Origin: an uncultured Opitutaceae bacterium | GTDB lineage: Bacteria; Verrucomicrobiota; Verrucomicrobiia; Opitutales; Opitutaceae | Assembly: GCA_937889545.1 (NCBI GenBank) | Contig: CALAOT010000067.1 | Span: 1 to 64,000, forward strand | Direction: 5' to 3' | Length of the DNA: 64,000 bases | Shown here: one piece after another, positions 53,257 through 63,378 of the stretch | Position numbering within the stretch: the stretch's first letter is position 1 | Layout: each line of letters opens with the position of its first letter | Notes under the pieces: generated by a model | Told to the model about the DNA's origin: nothing | Databases searched by the model: none | What the model saw: only the letters and a program-made list of their open reading frames with translations | Position numbers and translations under genes: made by a program

Positions 53257-53972
53257 AGGCGCTTCTCATCGACGATGAGCGGCTCGCGCGCAACGAGCTG
53301 CGCCGCATGCTCTCGGCATTCCCGGAAATCCAGGTGGCGGGCGAGGCGTCCAATGCCAAGCAGGCCCGCGAGCAGATGGCGTCCCTGAAGCCGGACCTGC
53401 TCTTCCTCGACGTGCAGATGCCGGGCGAGACCGGGCTGGAGCTTCTCGAGTCGCTCGAGCCTCCCGTTCCGCACGTGGTCTTCACGACGGCGTACGACGA
53501 ATTCGCCGTGAAGGCGTTCGAGCTCAATGCGCTCGACTACCTGCTCAAGCCGGTCGACCCGGCGCGGCTCGCCGCCGCCGTGGGCCGGATTCCCGGGCTG
53601 AAGGGGACACCCGAGGCAAAGCAGCCCACGGGCCGCCTGAACGCGGGGGAAAGGGTGTTCGTGCGGGAAGGGGAGCGATGCTGGTTCGTCGAGGTCGGAC
53701 AGATCCGGCTGCTCGAGAGCGAAGGAAACTACACGCGCGTCCATTTCGGCGACGCGCAGCCGCAGCTATTCCGGTCCCTCAACGCGATGGAGGAGCGGCT
53801 CGACCCCAAGTCCTTCTTCAGGGCCAACCGCCGCCAGATCATCAACATCGCATGGATAGCCAGCGTCGAACCCTGGTTCAGCGGGGGGCTCCTCGTCCAG
53901 CTGAAGGGCGGCGCCAAGGTGGAGCTGAGCCGCAGGCAGGCGCATGATTTCCGCGAGCGGATGAGCTTGTAA
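53253..53972 (+). CDS. LytTR-family response regulator
   Basis: The 239-residue protein has a receiver domain (MKALLIDDERLARNELRRML, phospho-Asp in LLFLDVQMPGETGLELL, Lys in YLLKPVDPARL) and a C-terminal LytTR DNA-binding domain from about residue 130 (QIRLLESEGNYTRVHF, then FFRANRRQIINI). It is coupled to the histidine kinase by an ATGA overlap. The ABC exporter genes follow after 28 bases and are the probable target. Confidence 0.93.
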   Translation: MKALLIDDERLARNELRRMLSAFPEIQVAGEASNAKQAREQMASLKPDLLFLDVQMPGETGLELLESLEPPVPHVVFTTAYDEFAVKAFELNALDYLLKPVDPARLAAAVGRIPGLKGTPEAKQPTGRLNAGERVFVREGERCWFVEVGQIRLLESEGNYTRVHFGDAQPQLFRSLNAMEERLDPKSFFRANRRQIINIAWIASVEPWFSGGLLVQLKGGAKVELSRRQAHDFRERMSL

Positions 53973-54000
53973 CCCCTGCCGTTGCGTCCATCCCCAAGCC

Positions 54001-54744
54001 ATGATTGAGGCGAGGCTCCTGACAAAAGTCTTCCACGACAAGAAAAGGGGCCAAATCCGCGCCGTGGAAGCCGTTTCGTTTCGCGCGGAGCCCGGCCGGA
54101 TCTACGGGCTTCTCGGCGCGAACGGGGCGGGCAAGACGACCACGCTGCGCATGCTTGCGACGCTGCTCAGGCCGACGAGCGGCACCGCCGCCGTCGCGGG
54201 GCACGACGTCGTTGGGGAGCCGGACAAGGTCCGGGCCAACGTCGGATTCCTCGCCACGAGCACGGCCCTGTACGCCCGGCTGACCTCCCGCGAGATGATC
54301 GCCTATTTCGGCCGGCTGAACGGGCTCGACGAGCCGTCCTTGCGGTCGCGCATCAGCTCGCTGGCCGACGAGCTCGACATGCATGAGTTCCTGGACCGGC
54401 GCTGCGACAAGCTCTCCACGGGCATGAAGCAGAAGACGTCGATCGCGCGGATGCTCGTCCACGACCCCCAGGTCATGATCTTCGACGAGCCGACGGTCGG
54501 GCTCGATGTGATGACCGCCCGGTCGATCGTCCGGTTCGTCCGCGAATGCCGCGGGCGGGGGAAGACCGTGATCTACTCGACGCACGTGATGAGCGAGGCG
54601 GAGAAGCTGTGCGACGTGATCGGCATCATCCACGACGGGAAGCTGAGGGCCGAGGGCTCGCTTGCCGATCTGCTGGCCAGGACGGGCGGGCCGGACCTCG
54701 AGGAGTGCTTTGTGAAGATCGTCTCGCCGGAGGGCCCGGGATGA
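54001..54744 (+). CDS. ABC exporter ATP-binding protein (NatA-like)
   Basis: The 247-residue ATPase has Walker A LLGANGAGKTTTLRM, signature LSTGMKQKTSIARML, Walker B VMIFDEPTVGLDVM and an H-loop IYSTHVMSEAEKL. It resembles NatA, part of the sodium or drug exporter NatAB. Its stop overlaps the permease ATG (ATGA), so the two are made together. It follows the LytTR system, which may regulate it. Confidence 0.92.
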   Translation: MIEARLLTKVFHDKKRGQIRAVEAVSFRAEPGRIYGLLGANGAGKTTTLRMLATLLRPTSGTAAVAGHDVVGEPDKVRANVGFLATSTALYARLTSREMIAYFGRLNGLDEPSLRSRISSLADELDMHEFLDRRCDKLSTGMKQKTSIARMLVHDPQVMIFDEPTVGLDVMTARSIVRFVRECRGRGKTVIYSTHVMSEAEKLCDVIGIIHDGKLRAEGSLADLLARTGGPDLEECFVKIVSPEGPG

Positions 54745-55955
54745 GCTGGCACACCATCGGCACGATCTACGGCAAGGAGCTGCGGGATTCGGTGCGCGAC
54801 CGGCGAACCTTGCTGTCGACGATCATCATACCGACCATTGTCATGCCCGCTCTTGTGCTGGGCCTGGGCAAGGTGGCCTCGGCGGTCATCTCGAAGGCGA
54901 AGGAGGAGATCCCGCGGATCATGGTGATCGGGGGCTCCGATTCCCCCGGCGTGAGGGGGGAGCTCCAGAGGTCGGGCAGATTCAAGGCCGAGCCGGCCTC
55001 CGCCGACTGGAAGAGCCTCATATCCGAAAAGAAGGTCCGCGCGGCGGCCGAGATCCCGGAGGGCTTCGAAAAGGCGCTCGAATCCGGTTCGGCGCCGCCG
55101 GTCACCTTGTACGACTACGAGGGGGAGCTGAAGTCGGGTCTCGCCGTGGACCAGCTCAGGAATTTCTTCATTGGGATGAGGGAACGCGCGACCGCGAGGC
55201 TGCTGACCGCCCGGGGGCTGCCGGCCACGATCGCGCGCCCATTCGAGGTGAAGATCGCCAACGTCGCCCCGCCCGAGAAGATCGGCGGGAACCTGCTGGG
55301 GGGCATCGTTCCCTACATCATCATCCTGCTTTGCTTCATGGGCGCCATGAGCCCGGCGATGGATCTCACCGCGGGCGAGAAGGAGAGGGGCACCATGGAG
55401 ACGCTCCTTTGCAGCCCGGCCGCTAGGACCGACATCGTTCTCGGTAAGTTCTGCATGGTGCTCACCGGGTCCCTGGTGGCGGTGGCCTGCTCGCTCGTCT
55501 CCATGGGGGTCTCGCTCGTGGTCGTGGGCGCGTCGTTCGGCGTAAACCCCGCGGGGCAGGCGGGCCACGGGGGATTCGCGCCGACGATTGATCCGGTGGG
55601 CATGCTTGGGGTCCTGGCGATGGTGGCACCCGTGGCGGTCCTCTTCTCCGCGGTCCTTTTGGCGGTCTCGCTTTTTGCGAAGAGCTTCAAGGAAGCCCAG
55701 AGCTACGCCGGGCCGATGGTCTTTGCCATCATCATCCCCGCCATCGTCGGCATGCTCCCCGGCATCGACCTGAATCTCCGGCTGGCGCTGGTGCCCATCC
55801 TCAATATTTCGCTCGTCTGCAAGGAGATGCTGTCGGGCGTATGGCACTGGGGCTACATTTCGGCGATCTTCGGATCCACGGCCCTGTATGCCGCGGCGGC
55901 GCTCGCTCTCGCCGTGAAAATGTTCAGGTGCGAGGACGTGATCTTCCGGACCTGA
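54741..55955 (+). CDS. ABC exporter permease (NatB-like)
   Basis: The 404-residue protein has a first membrane segment (LLSTIIIPTIVMPALVLGLG), a large periplasmic domain of about 190 residues, then five or six more membrane segments (LGGIVPYIIILLCFMGAMSP onward). The sequence DLTAGEKERGTMETLL is the cytoplasmic coupling motif of ABC-2 type permeases. It completes the NatAB-like exporter. The substrate, Na+ or a drug, is not shown by sequence. Confidence 0.88.
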   Translation: MSWHTIGTIYGKELRDSVRDRRTLLSTIIIPTIVMPALVLGLGKVASAVISKAKEEIPRIMVIGGSDSPGVRGELQRSGRFKAEPASADWKSLISEKKVRAAAEIPEGFEKALESGSAPPVTLYDYEGELKSGLAVDQLRNFFIGMRERATARLLTARGLPATIARPFEVKIANVAPPEKIGGNLLGGIVPYIIILLCFMGAMSPAMDLTAGEKERGTMETLLCSPAARTDIVLGKFCMVLTGSLVAVACSLVSMGVSLVVVGASFGVNPAGQAGHGGFAPTIDPVGMLGVLAMVAPVAVLFSAVLLAVSLFAKSFKEAQSYAGPMVFAIIIPAIVGMLPGIDLNLRLALVPILNISLVCKEMLSGVWHWGYISAIFGSTALYAAAALALAVKMFRCEDVIFRT

Positions 55956-56052
55956 GGCGGATTCGCGCGGGCGGACATCTTTGGGTGGCGTGTAAAAGGC
56001 CGGTAAATTAAGTGTGGCCGCGCGGTATTATGAATTGGTAATAGGAAACCCG

Positions 56053-56088
56053 ATGTGATCTTATTGCGTCTATAAGGAAAATGTGATC
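56053..56088 (+). promoter_or_regulatory. Direct repeat upstream of the coiled-coil gene
   Basis: ATGTGATC occurs twice, at 56053-56060 and 56081-56088, 28 bases apart and in the same direction, in an AT-rich stretch. TATAAG lies between them (56071-56076). The pair looks like a binding site for a regulator, but its identity is unknown. The next ATG is at 56121. Confidence 0.4.
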
Positions 56089-56120
56089 AATTTGCATCTG
56101 GAGACGAATTCATCGAAGCC

Positions 56121-56609
56121 ATGAACACGAACGTTCCGTTCCCTGCTCCGTTCCGGCCCGAACTCAGCCTGAAGCGCCGGGAACCTGGATCGACGCAGTC
56201 CCCCATGTCAGTGTCCCAGCCCCCGATGTCGGGGTCTCAGCCCCCCATGCCTTTCGGCAGCGGCGTCCCCTTCGGCAGTGCGGCGCCCTTCGAGGGCGAC
56301 TCGTCAAACCCCTACGGCTATGCCGCGCTGCAGGCCGCATGGGACAAGCTTTACCGGGCGCGCGCCCTCCTCGAGGCCGAGCAAGCTCATCTGCGCGACG
56401 ACCGGATTGCCCTCCAGGGCGAGCTGGACGCGCTTGAGGTCCGCCGCCAGGCGATGATTGCCCGCGAGGTGCGCGTTCAGCAGCTGGAGCTCAATGCGGC
56501 CCTCGACAAGGAGGAGGCCGAGGAAGCGAAGGAACCAGAGTCGACCATGTCGAAGCTGACGCGGGCCCCGTTCGAAATGGCCCGCCACGTTTTCGGGCCG
56601 AAGAAGTGA
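56121..56609 (+). CDS. Coiled-coil protein with proline-rich repeats, function unknown
   Basis: The 162-residue protein has no signal peptide. Residues 1-65 are a low-complexity region with repeated SQPPM and FGSG/FGSA units. Residues about 72-140 form a charged coiled coil (EAEQAHLRDDRIALQGELDA, EVRVQQLELNAALDKEE). It ends in a basic tail (MARHVFGPKK). The gene has an AT-rich upstream region with direct repeats, unlike its neighbours. No family is recognised. Confidence 0.7.
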   Translation: MNTNVPFPAPFRPELSLKRREPGSTQSPMSVSQPPMSGSQPPMPFGSGVPFGSAAPFEGDSSNPYGYAALQAAWDKLYRARALLEAEQAHLRDDRIALQGELDALEVRRQAMIAREVRVQQLELNAALDKEEAEEAKEPESTMSKLTRAPFEMARHVFGPKK

Positions 56610-56653
56610 TTTGGCGTGCCTCCGCCGTTGTCCCCGCGTAGGGGAGGCGTGTC

Positions 56654-57970
56654 ATGGCAACAGCCCTGTTTCCACAGCATGTCATCGCGCGCAAGCGCGA
56701 CGGGGCGGAACTCGACCGAGGGGAGATCGAGGCTTTCGTCAAGGGCGCCACTGACGGTTCCTGGGCCGATTACCAGCTGAGCGCCCTCCTGATGGCGATT
56801 TTCCTCCGGGGAATGACTCCGCGGGAAACGGCGATCCTCACGGAGGCCATGATGCGGTCCGGGACCATCGCCGACCTTTCGGCGATCCGTGCGCCGAAGG
56901 CGGACAAGCACTCCACCGGGGGCGTCGGGGACAAGGTGTCGCTTCACCTTGCGCCGATGGTGGCGGCATGCGGCGTCGCGGTGCCGATGATCAGCGGGCG
57001 CGGGCTCGGCCATACCGGGGGCACCGTGGACAAGCTCGAGTCGATCCCCGGATTCCGGGTCGGCCTGTCGATCTCCGAATACCGCGCGCAGCTTGAGAAG
57101 ATCGGGGTGGCGCTCATCAGCCAGACGGCCGAGATCGTGCCCGCCGACCGCAAGCTTTACGCCCTGCGGGACGTCACGGCCACGGTCGAGTCCATCCCGC
57201 TCATCTGCGCCAGCATACTCAGCAAGAAGCTCGCGGAGGGGATCGACGTCCTCGTCCTCGACGTCAAGTTCGGCCGCGGCGCGTTCATGAAGGAAAAGGC
57301 GCGGGCGCGGGAGCTCGCCGTCGCGCTCACGTCAGTCGCAAAGGCGATGGGCAAGCCGACCCGGGCGGTGATGACGGCCATGGACGAGCCGCTCGGACAC
57401 TCGGTCGGCAATGCGCTCGAGGTCGCCGAGTCCATCGAGTGCCTGAAAGGGTCGGGGCCCCAGGACCTCATGGATGTCACCTTCGCGCTCGGCGAGCAGA
57501 TGCTCGTGCTTGCGGGAACCGCAAAGGATGCCGTCGCGGGGCGGGTCCAGCTCGAGCGGAGCGTGTCCTCGGGGGCCGCGCTCGCAAAATTCCGCGAGAT
57601 GGTCGCGGCCCAGGGGGGCGATCCCCGCGTGGCCGACGATCCGTCCCGCCTGCCGGCGTCCCCCATCAGGGCCCAGGTTCCAAGCCCCTCGAGCGGCTGG
57701 GTCCAGGACGTCGACGCCCTCGGGGTCGCGCTTGCAGCGCTCAGGCTGGGCGCGGGCAGGGCGAGGGCCGAGGACGGGATCGACCCCGCTGTGGGAATCT
57801 CCGGCCTGGTGAAGGTCGGAGAGCGCGTCCTCAACGGGCAGCCGCTCTGCGTCGTCCACGCAAACGACCAGGGCCGCCTCGCCGAGGCGCATGCGATCCT
57901 CGACCGGACCATCGTCGTCGGCCCCGGCGCCGTCCCGCGGGCGGCGCTTGTGGGGGAAATCATCGGCTGA
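56654..57970 (+). CDS. deoA: Thymidine/pyrimidine nucleoside phosphorylase
   Basis: The 438-residue enzyme cleaves thymidine to thymine and deoxyribose-1-phosphate. It has ADYQLSALLMAIFLRGMTP, the signature KADKHSTGGVGDKVSLHLAP, and the phosphate/pyrimidine loop ISGRGLGHTGGTVDKLESIP. A C-terminal domain follows (LGAGRARAEDGIDPAVGISG, with the family's GERVLNGQPL). It could also be a pyrimidine-nucleoside phosphorylase. It lies 44 bases after the coiled-coil gene and is likely separate. A ribokinase elsewhere in the window fits pentose recycling. Confidence 0.92.
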   Translation: MATALFPQHVIARKRDGAELDRGEIEAFVKGATDGSWADYQLSALLMAIFLRGMTPRETAILTEAMMRSGTIADLSAIRAPKADKHSTGGVGDKVSLHLAPMVAACGVAVPMISGRGLGHTGGTVDKLESIPGFRVGLSISEYRAQLEKIGVALISQTAEIVPADRKLYALRDVTATVESIPLICASILSKKLAEGIDVLVLDVKFGRGAFMKEKARARELAVALTSVAKAMGKPTRAVMTAMDEPLGHSVGNALEVAESIECLKGSGPQDLMDVTFALGEQMLVLAGTAKDAVAGRVQLERSVSSGAALAKFREMVAAQGGDPRVADDPSRLPASPIRAQVPSPSSGWVQDVDALGVALAALRLGAGRARAEDGIDPAVGISGLVKVGERVLNGQPLCVVHANDQGRLAEAHAILDRTIVVGPGAVPRAALVGEIIG

Positions 57971-57994
57971 GCGGGGCTGCGCGCCCGGATCGCG

Positions 57995-59983
57995 TCAGGC
58001 CTGGGCGCCCTCGAGGCCCTCGAGCTTCGCCGCGCTGCGCTCCCAGTCCGCCGAGGCCGCCTGCAGCTGGTCGACGACCGTGCTCAATTCGCGGTTCAGG
58101 CCCTGGGCAATGCCGGGATGGGAATAGGTCTCGGGGGCCTCGAGCTGCGCCGTTATCTCCGCCTGCCTCGCCTCGAGGCCTGCGATCGCCTGCTCAAGCG
58201 CCGACACATGGGCCCTGATCGCCCGCAACGGCGCGGAGCGGGACGCGCGCCCCTCGGCCTCCGCGCGCTTCTGCTCCTTCGTCTTGGGTCCGCCCCTGGC
58301 GGCCTCGGCCGGACGCCTCGGGGGCGTGGTCGCGGCATGGTGGGGGCGTTCGCCAGCAAGCCGTGCGGTCAGCGCCTCGCGGGCGCCCGTCGCCCTCGAT
58401 TTCTCCAGGAAATAGTCGTAGTTGCCGGCGTACGGGGTGAGGTGGCCCGCGGCGACGTGCAGGACGCCTTTGGCGACGCTGCGGATGAAATGGACGTCGT
58501 GACTGATGAAGATGAGCGTTCCCTGGTACTGGCGCAGCGCATTCACGAGCGCGTCGATGCTCGGGATGTCCAGGTGGGTCGTCGGTTCGTCCATCAGGAG
58601 CAGGTTTGGAGGCGCGAGCAGCAGCCGCGCGAGGGCGAGCCTCGACTTCTCGCCCCCGGAGAGGACGGAGACCCTCTTGAACACGTCGTCCTTCCGGAAC
58701 AGAAACCCGCCCAGCACCGTCCGGGCGAGGCGCTCGGTCACATCGGGGTTCGTGTTGCGCATCTCCATCGCCTCCTCCATGACCGTCCGCCGGGCGTCCA
58801 GGTTGTCGAGGCGGTTCTGCGCAAAGTATCCGGCGGTCACGTTTCCGCCGAGCTCGCGGGTGCCCGCCTGGATCGGGATCGCGCCGGCGAGTATCTTGAG
58901 GAGCGTCGACTTGCCGGCCCCGTTCGGGCCCACCAGGACGAGGCGTTCGCCGCGCTCGGCATGGAAGCTGAGGTTCCGATAGACCACGTTCTCGCCGTAC
59001 GCCTGCCGCACGCCCTTCAGCGCCACGACCCTGAGCCCCGGCCGGGGAGGCTGCGGAAACCGGAATGAGATGCGCCGGATGTCCTCCTCGGGCGCGTCAA
59101 TGGCGACCTCCTTGAGCCTTTCGATCTGCTTTTCCTTGGACTTGGCGCGGGAGGCGAGGGAGGCCTTCGCGCCGAATCGGTCCACGAACCTCTGCAGGTG
59201 GGCGATCTCCCGCTGCTGGTTCTTGCGCACCGACAGCTGCTGCTCCCGGTGGGCCTCCTTCTGGCGGAGGAAGTCGTCGTAGTCGCCCGTCCACCGGTAG
59301 AGCGTCTGGTCGCGAAGCTCGAGGATCCCCGTGCAGAGCGTGTTCAGGAAGGCCCTGTCGTGCGATATGATGATGAGTCCGCCGGGATAGCGGGAGAGAT
59401 AGTCCTGGAACCAGAGGAGGACCTCCAGGTCGAGGTGGTTTGTCGGCTCGTCCAGCAGCAGGAGCGCCGGCTCGCGGACAAGCAGGCGCGCCAGGTGTGC
59501 GCGCATGACCCAGCCGCCCGAGAACGTCCTGGCCGGCCGGTTGAAATCCGCCGCCCCGAATCCGAGCCCGGCGAGGATGATCCTGGCCCTGGTCTCGATC
59601 CCGTATCCGCCCAGCTCCTCGAAGCGGTGGTGGGCGTCAAACTCGCCCTGCATGCACGCCGGCGAGCCGCCCGACTCGATGATGCGGAGCTGGTCGCGCA
59701 GCTCCGCGAACTCCGGGGTGATGGCGGTCGCAAGGTCGAGGACGGTCTCGTCCCCCGCGGGCGCGGTCTCCTGAGGCAGATACCCGAAACTCGCGCCCTT
59801 CTCCCACGTGATCGTCCCGGAGTCCACGGACTCGTCGCCGATGATGACGTTGAACAGCGTCGTCTTGCCCGCGCCGTTCGGACCGACGAGCCCCAGGCGG
59901 TCCTCGCGCTTGATGAAGACGGACACGTCCTCGAACAATGTCCGGGGACCGTACGACTTGGAGACGTCTGCGAGCGTGAGCAT
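57995..59983 (-). CDS. ABC-F family ATPase (YheS/Uup-like)
   Basis: The 662-residue protein has two ATPase domains and no membrane segments. The first has Walker [14 protein letters not shown], the signature [15 protein letters not shown] and [16 protein letters not shown]; the second has [28 protein letters not shown] and [13 protein letters not shown]. Between them is the ABC-F linker with a basic helical arm ([20 protein letters not shown]), and a coiled-coil C-terminal tail (about residues 560-660). ABC-F proteins act on ribosomes as translation factors or resistance proteins. It is a single minus-strand gene. Confidence 0.93.
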   Translation of the reverse strand: MLTLADVSKSYGPRTLFEDVSVFIKREDRLGLVGPNGAGKTTLFNVIIGDESVDSGTITWEKGASFGYLPQETAPAGDETVLDLATAITPEFAELRDQLRIIESGGSPACMQGEFDAHHRFEELGGYGIETRARIILAGLGFGAADFNRPARTFSGGWVMRAHLARLLVREPALLLLDEPTNHLDLEVLLWFQDYLSRYPGGLIIISHDRAFLNTLCTGILELRDQTLYRWTGDYDDFLRQKEAHREQQLSVRKNQQREIAHLQRFVDRFGAKASLASRAKSKEKQIERLKEVAIDAPEEDIRRISFRFPQPPRPGLRVVALKGVRQAYGENVVYRNLSFHAERGERLVLVGPNGAGKSTLLKILAGAIPIQAGTRELGGNVTAGYFAQNRLDNLDARRTVMEEAMEMRNTNPDVTERLARTVLGGFLFRKDDVFKRVSVLSGGEKSRLALARLLLAPPNLLLMDEPTTHLDIPSIDALVNALRQYQGTLIFISHDVHFIRSVAKGVLHVAAGHLTPYAGNYDYFLEKSRATGAREALTARLAGERPHHAATTPPRRPAEAARGGPKTKEQKRAEAEGRASRSAPLRAIRAHVSALEQAIAGLEARQAEITAQLEAPETYSHPGIAQGLNRELSTVVDQLQAASADWERSAAKLEGLEGAQA

Positions 59984-60089
59984 GGAAACCCTCTATCAGA
60001 CACCCGCTCGGCATGCTTCGTCAATCGCGCCGATTTTGGGTGGCCACACGGTTCGCCAGGGTACACCATCCCGCCACACCCATGTCGTC

Positions 60090-61136
60090 ATGAGCGCAGC
60101 ATCCCGAAAACGTCTTCCCGAGGTGGTCAACGCCAGCCTCGCCCGGACGAAGGGCCCGGTCTCAAAGTTTCTCGCTCGCCACTACCGGCATTTCAATTCG
60201 GCCGCGCTGCTGGACGCCGCGAAGGGCTACGACGCGCATCTCAAGGCGGGCGGCAAGATGCTCGTCACGCTCGCTGGCGCGATGTCCACCGCGGAGCTCG
60301 GCATCTCGCTCGCCGAGATGATCCGCCGCGACAAGGTCCACGCCGTCGTGTGCACGGGGGCGAACCTCGAGGAGGACGTGTTCAACCTGGTCGCCCACGA
60401 CTACTACGAGCGCGTTCCCGGCTACCGGAACCTCACCGAGGGCGAAGAGCAGGCGCTTCTCAAGCGCCACATGAACCGGGTCACCGACACCTGCATCCCG
60501 GAAAAGGAGGCCATGCGCAGGATCGAGGACGGCGTGCTCGAGGAGTGGGTGGCCGCCGACCGCGCCGGGAGGCGGTTCTTTCCCCACGAGTTCATGTACA
60601 AGGTCCTGCGCGGCGGGAAGCTCGGGAAGACATACCAGATCGAGCGGAGGGACTCGTGGCTCCTGGCGGCCTGCGACAAGAACCTGCCCATCGTCGTTCC
60701 GGGATGGGAGGACGCGACCCTGGGGAACATGTTTGCCGCGCATGTCATCTCCGGCGTCATAAAGAACGTCCACACGGTTCGCACGGGGATCGAATACATG
60801 GTCGAACTGGCCCGGTGGTACACGGAAAACGCCAGGCCGCTCAGGACCGGCGACGGGTCGATCGGGTTCTTCCAGATCGGCGGGGGCATTGCCGGCGACT
60901 TTCCGATCTGCGTCGTCCCGATGCTCCACCAGGACCTGCGACGGGCGGGAGTTCCGCTCTGGGGCTATTTCTGCCAGATCAGCGACTCGACGACCAGCTA
61001 TGGGAGCTATTCGGGCGCCGTGCCGAACGAGAAGATCACGTGGGGCAAGCTGCGCGCATCCACGCCGAAGTTCATCATCGAGTCGGATGCCACGATCGTA
61101 GCCCCCCTGATATTCGCCTGGGTGCTCGGCGAGTGA
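60090..61136 (+). CDS. Deoxyhypusine synthase-family protein
   Basis: The 348-residue protein matches deoxyhypusine synthase: the NAD-binding [37 protein letters not shown], and the catalytic lysine region [13 protein letters not shown] (K320 counted from the start). In eukaryotes and archaea this enzyme modifies eIF5A, which bacteria lack. Bacterial homologues have been linked to homospermidine or other polyamine synthesis, so an aminobutyl-transfer reaction on a polyamine is the best guess. The start is ATG 60090; the next gene's GTG or ATG overlaps or follows immediately. Confidence 0.85.
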   Translation: MSAASRKRLPEVVNASLARTKGPVSKFLARHYRHFNSAALLDAAKGYDAHLKAGGKMLVTLAGAMSTAELGISLAEMIRRDKVHAVVCTGANLEEDVFNLVAHDYYERVPGYRNLTEGEEQALLKRHMNRVTDTCIPEKEAMRRIEDGVLEEWVAADRAGRRFFPHEFMYKVLRGGKLGKTYQIERRDSWLLAACDKNLPIVVPGWEDATLGNMFAAHVISGVIKNVHTVRTGIEYMVELARWYTENARPLRTGDGSIGFFQIGGGIAGDFPICVVPMLHQDLRRAGVPLWGYFCQISDSTTSYGSYSGAVPNEKITWGKLRASTPKFIIESDATIVAPLIFAWVLGE

Positions 61137-61138
61137 CG

Positions 61139-63319
61139 ATGCCGAACCGGCTCGCGAATGCGGCATCGCCGTACCTCCTGCAGCACGCGGGCAATCCCGT
61201 GGATTGGTTCCCGTGGGGCGAGGAGGCGTTTGAGACCGCGCGCAGGCGGGACCTGCCCATCTTCCTTTCGATAGGCTACTCGACGTGCCACTGGTGCCAC
61301 GTGATGGCCCACGAGTCGTTCGAGAACGAGGCCGTCGCGGGGGTGATGAACGAGCACTTCGTGTCGATCAAGCTCGACAGGGAGGAGCGGCCGGATGTCG
61401 ACCGGGTCTACATGGCCTACCTTCAGGCGCTCACCGGCCAGGGGGGCTGGCCGCTCAGCGTGTGGCTGACGCCGGACCTCAAGCCATTCTACGCGGGAAC
61501 CTACTTCGCCCCCGAGGACAGGCAGGGGCGGGCCGGCTTCCCTACGATTCTCCGGGCGATCGCGCGGGGCTGGAGGGAGGACCGGGCCATGCTCGTCGAT
61601 GAGGCCGAGCGGGTCGTGCGCGCGCTGGGCGAGCGCGCATCGGAGGAGGCGGCGCCCCCGGCCGGCGCGGTGGCGACGCTTGCCGCGGCTGCGGGCGCGG
61701 CGTTCGAGAAGGGCTACGGGTACTATGCCGGAAGCTTCGATGCCAGCCACGGCGGCTTTGGCGGCGCGCCAAAGTTCCCCAGGCCGTCCAACCTCGCGTT
61801 CCTTCTGCGGTGCGCGGTGCTGCAGGGTCTCGGGAGCGAGGCGGGCTCCGAGGCGGTGGGGATGGTTTCCCGGACGCTCGGCGCGATGGCCCGCGGCGGC
61901 ATCCATGACCATGTCGGCGGCGGCTTCCACCGCTACTCGGTGGACGACGAGTGGTTTGTGCCGCATTTCGAGAAGATGCTCTACGACCAGGCGCAGATCG
62001 CGTCCTGCGCCCTGGAGGCGTGGAAGGCGACCGGTGACGAGCGGCATGCCTGGCTCGCCCGCGACATCTTCGATTACGTGCTTCGCGACATGACGGGACC
62101 GGAGGGGGGATTCTACTCGGCCGAGGACGCGGACTCCGCGACCCGGGACGGCCCGGGGTCCGCGGAGGGCGCCTTTTATGTCTGGACCCTGGCCGAGGTC
62201 GAGCGGGCGCTCGGCCCGGACGCCGCCTTCGCCGCGGACCACTTCGGAGTCAAGCCGGACGGAAACGTCCCCAAGGAGCGGGATCCCCACGGGGAATTCT
62301 CCGGAAGGAACATCCTGGCCCAGGCGCGTTCCCTGGGCGAGACGGCCAGGCAGCGGGGGATGGAGCCGCAGGCGGCGAGCGACCTCCTTGCATCGTGCCT
62401 TGAGCGGCTGCTTGCCGCGCGCTCGGCGAGGCGGCGCCCGCACCTGGACGACAAGGTCGTCGCGGGATGGAACGGCCTAATGATCTCCGCGCTCGCGCGG
62501 GCGGCCGTTGCCCCCGCCGAGTCGCTCGCCGACAGGCGCCAGGCCTATCTCGCGGCTGCGCTGCGCGCAGCGGCGTTCGCTGAGCGGGAGCTCTTCGACC
62601 TGCCCGGCGGCCTGCCGCGCCGGTCGTGGCGCCGCGGATCGGGATCGGGGCCCGGGTTCGCGGAGGACTGCGCCTTCATCATCCAGGCGTGGCTCGATCT
62701 CTACGAGGCGACGTTTGACAAGGGGTGGCTCGAGCGCGCGGAAGGGCTGCAGCGGGTGATGGACGAGCGGTTCTGGGATCCCGCCAAGGGCGGCTATTTC
62801 AACTCGGCCGAGGCAGCCGCGGATGTCGTTGTGCGATTGAAGGAGGATTACGACGGGGCGGAGCCCGCGCCGAGCTCGGCGGCCACGATGAACCTGCTCC
62901 GGCTGTCGTCGCTGACGGGGGACGAGGCCCTCCAGGAGCGGGGCCGGCGCGCAATCGCGGCGTTCCGGGGGAGATGGGAGGAGGCGCCGCACGCGATGCC
63001 CCAGCTCCTGTGCGCGCTCGAGTCGGCGCTCGAGGCGCCGCGCCACGTGGTCATCACCGGGGACCCCGGGTCGCCGGAATTCGCCGCGCTTGCGTCCGTG
63101 GTCCATGAGAGGCTGGGGCCGCGGCGCACGCTGATCGCGCTCGACGGCGCGAAGGGCGCGCGGGCCTGGTTCTCGGCGCGCTCGCCATGGCTCGCCCAGA
63201 TGGGAGCTGCGGACGCCGGCCCGACGGCGTACGTCTGCGAGGAGTTCGCCTGCAGGGCTCCTGCACATACGCCCGGGGAATTGCGGAAGACGCTCGGCTA
63301 CAACGGGAAAGGGGACTGA
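61139..63319 (+). CDS. Thioredoxin-domain protein of the YyaL/SSP411 family
   Basis: The 726-residue protein starts with [20 protein letters not shown], then a thioredoxin-like domain with active site [14 protein letters not shown], followed by an (alpha/alpha)6-barrel region: [39 protein letters not shown], and [19 protein letters not shown]. Bacterial YyaL is uncharacterised; mammalian SSP411 is linked to sperm function. ATG at 61139 is used; GTG at 61133 would overlap the deoxyhypusine-synthase stop as GTGA. The two are likely one operon. Confidence 0.9.
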   Translation: MPNRLANAASPYLLQHAGNPVDWFPWGEEAFETARRRDLPIFLSIGYSTCHWCHVMAHESFENEAVAGVMNEHFVSIKLDREERPDVDRVYMAYLQALTGQGGWPLSVWLTPDLKPFYAGTYFAPEDRQGRAGFPTILRAIARGWREDRAMLVDEAERVVRALGERASEEAAPPAGAVATLAAAAGAAFEKGYGYYAGSFDASHGGFGGAPKFPRPSNLAFLLRCAVLQGLGSEAGSEAVGMVSRTLGAMARGGIHDHVGGGFHRYSVDDEWFVPHFEKMLYDQAQIASCALEAWKATGDERHAWLARDIFDYVLRDMTGPEGGFYSAEDADSATRDGPGSAEGAFYVWTLAEVERALGPDAAFAADHFGVKPDGNVPKERDPHGEFSGRNILAQARSLGETARQRGMEPQAASDLLASCLERLLAARSARRRPHLDDKVVAGWNGLMISALARAAVAPAESLADRRQAYLAAALRAAAFAERELFDLPGGLPRRSWRRGSGSGPGFAEDCAFIIQAWLDLYEATFDKGWLERAEGLQRVMDERFWDPAKGGYFNSAEAAADVVVRLKEDYDGAEPAPSSAATMNLLRLSSLTGDEALQERGRRAIAAFRGRWEEAPHAMPQLLCALESALEAPRHVVITGDPGSPEFAALASVVHERLGPRRTLIALDGAKGARAWFSARSPWLAQMGAADAGPTAYVCEEFACRAPAHTPGELRKTLGYNGKGD

Positions 63320-63378
63320 CGGGCGCAATCACCGCTGTTTACATTCGGCCAATGAGTGGCTTACATGGCTCAAATCAC

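Noticed and set aside
59198-61138. Long plus-strand extension upstream of the YyaL-like protein
   Set aside because: The conserved family start is at 61139. The extension runs through the ABC-F gene on the other strand and overlaps the deoxyhypusine-synthase gene in another frame.
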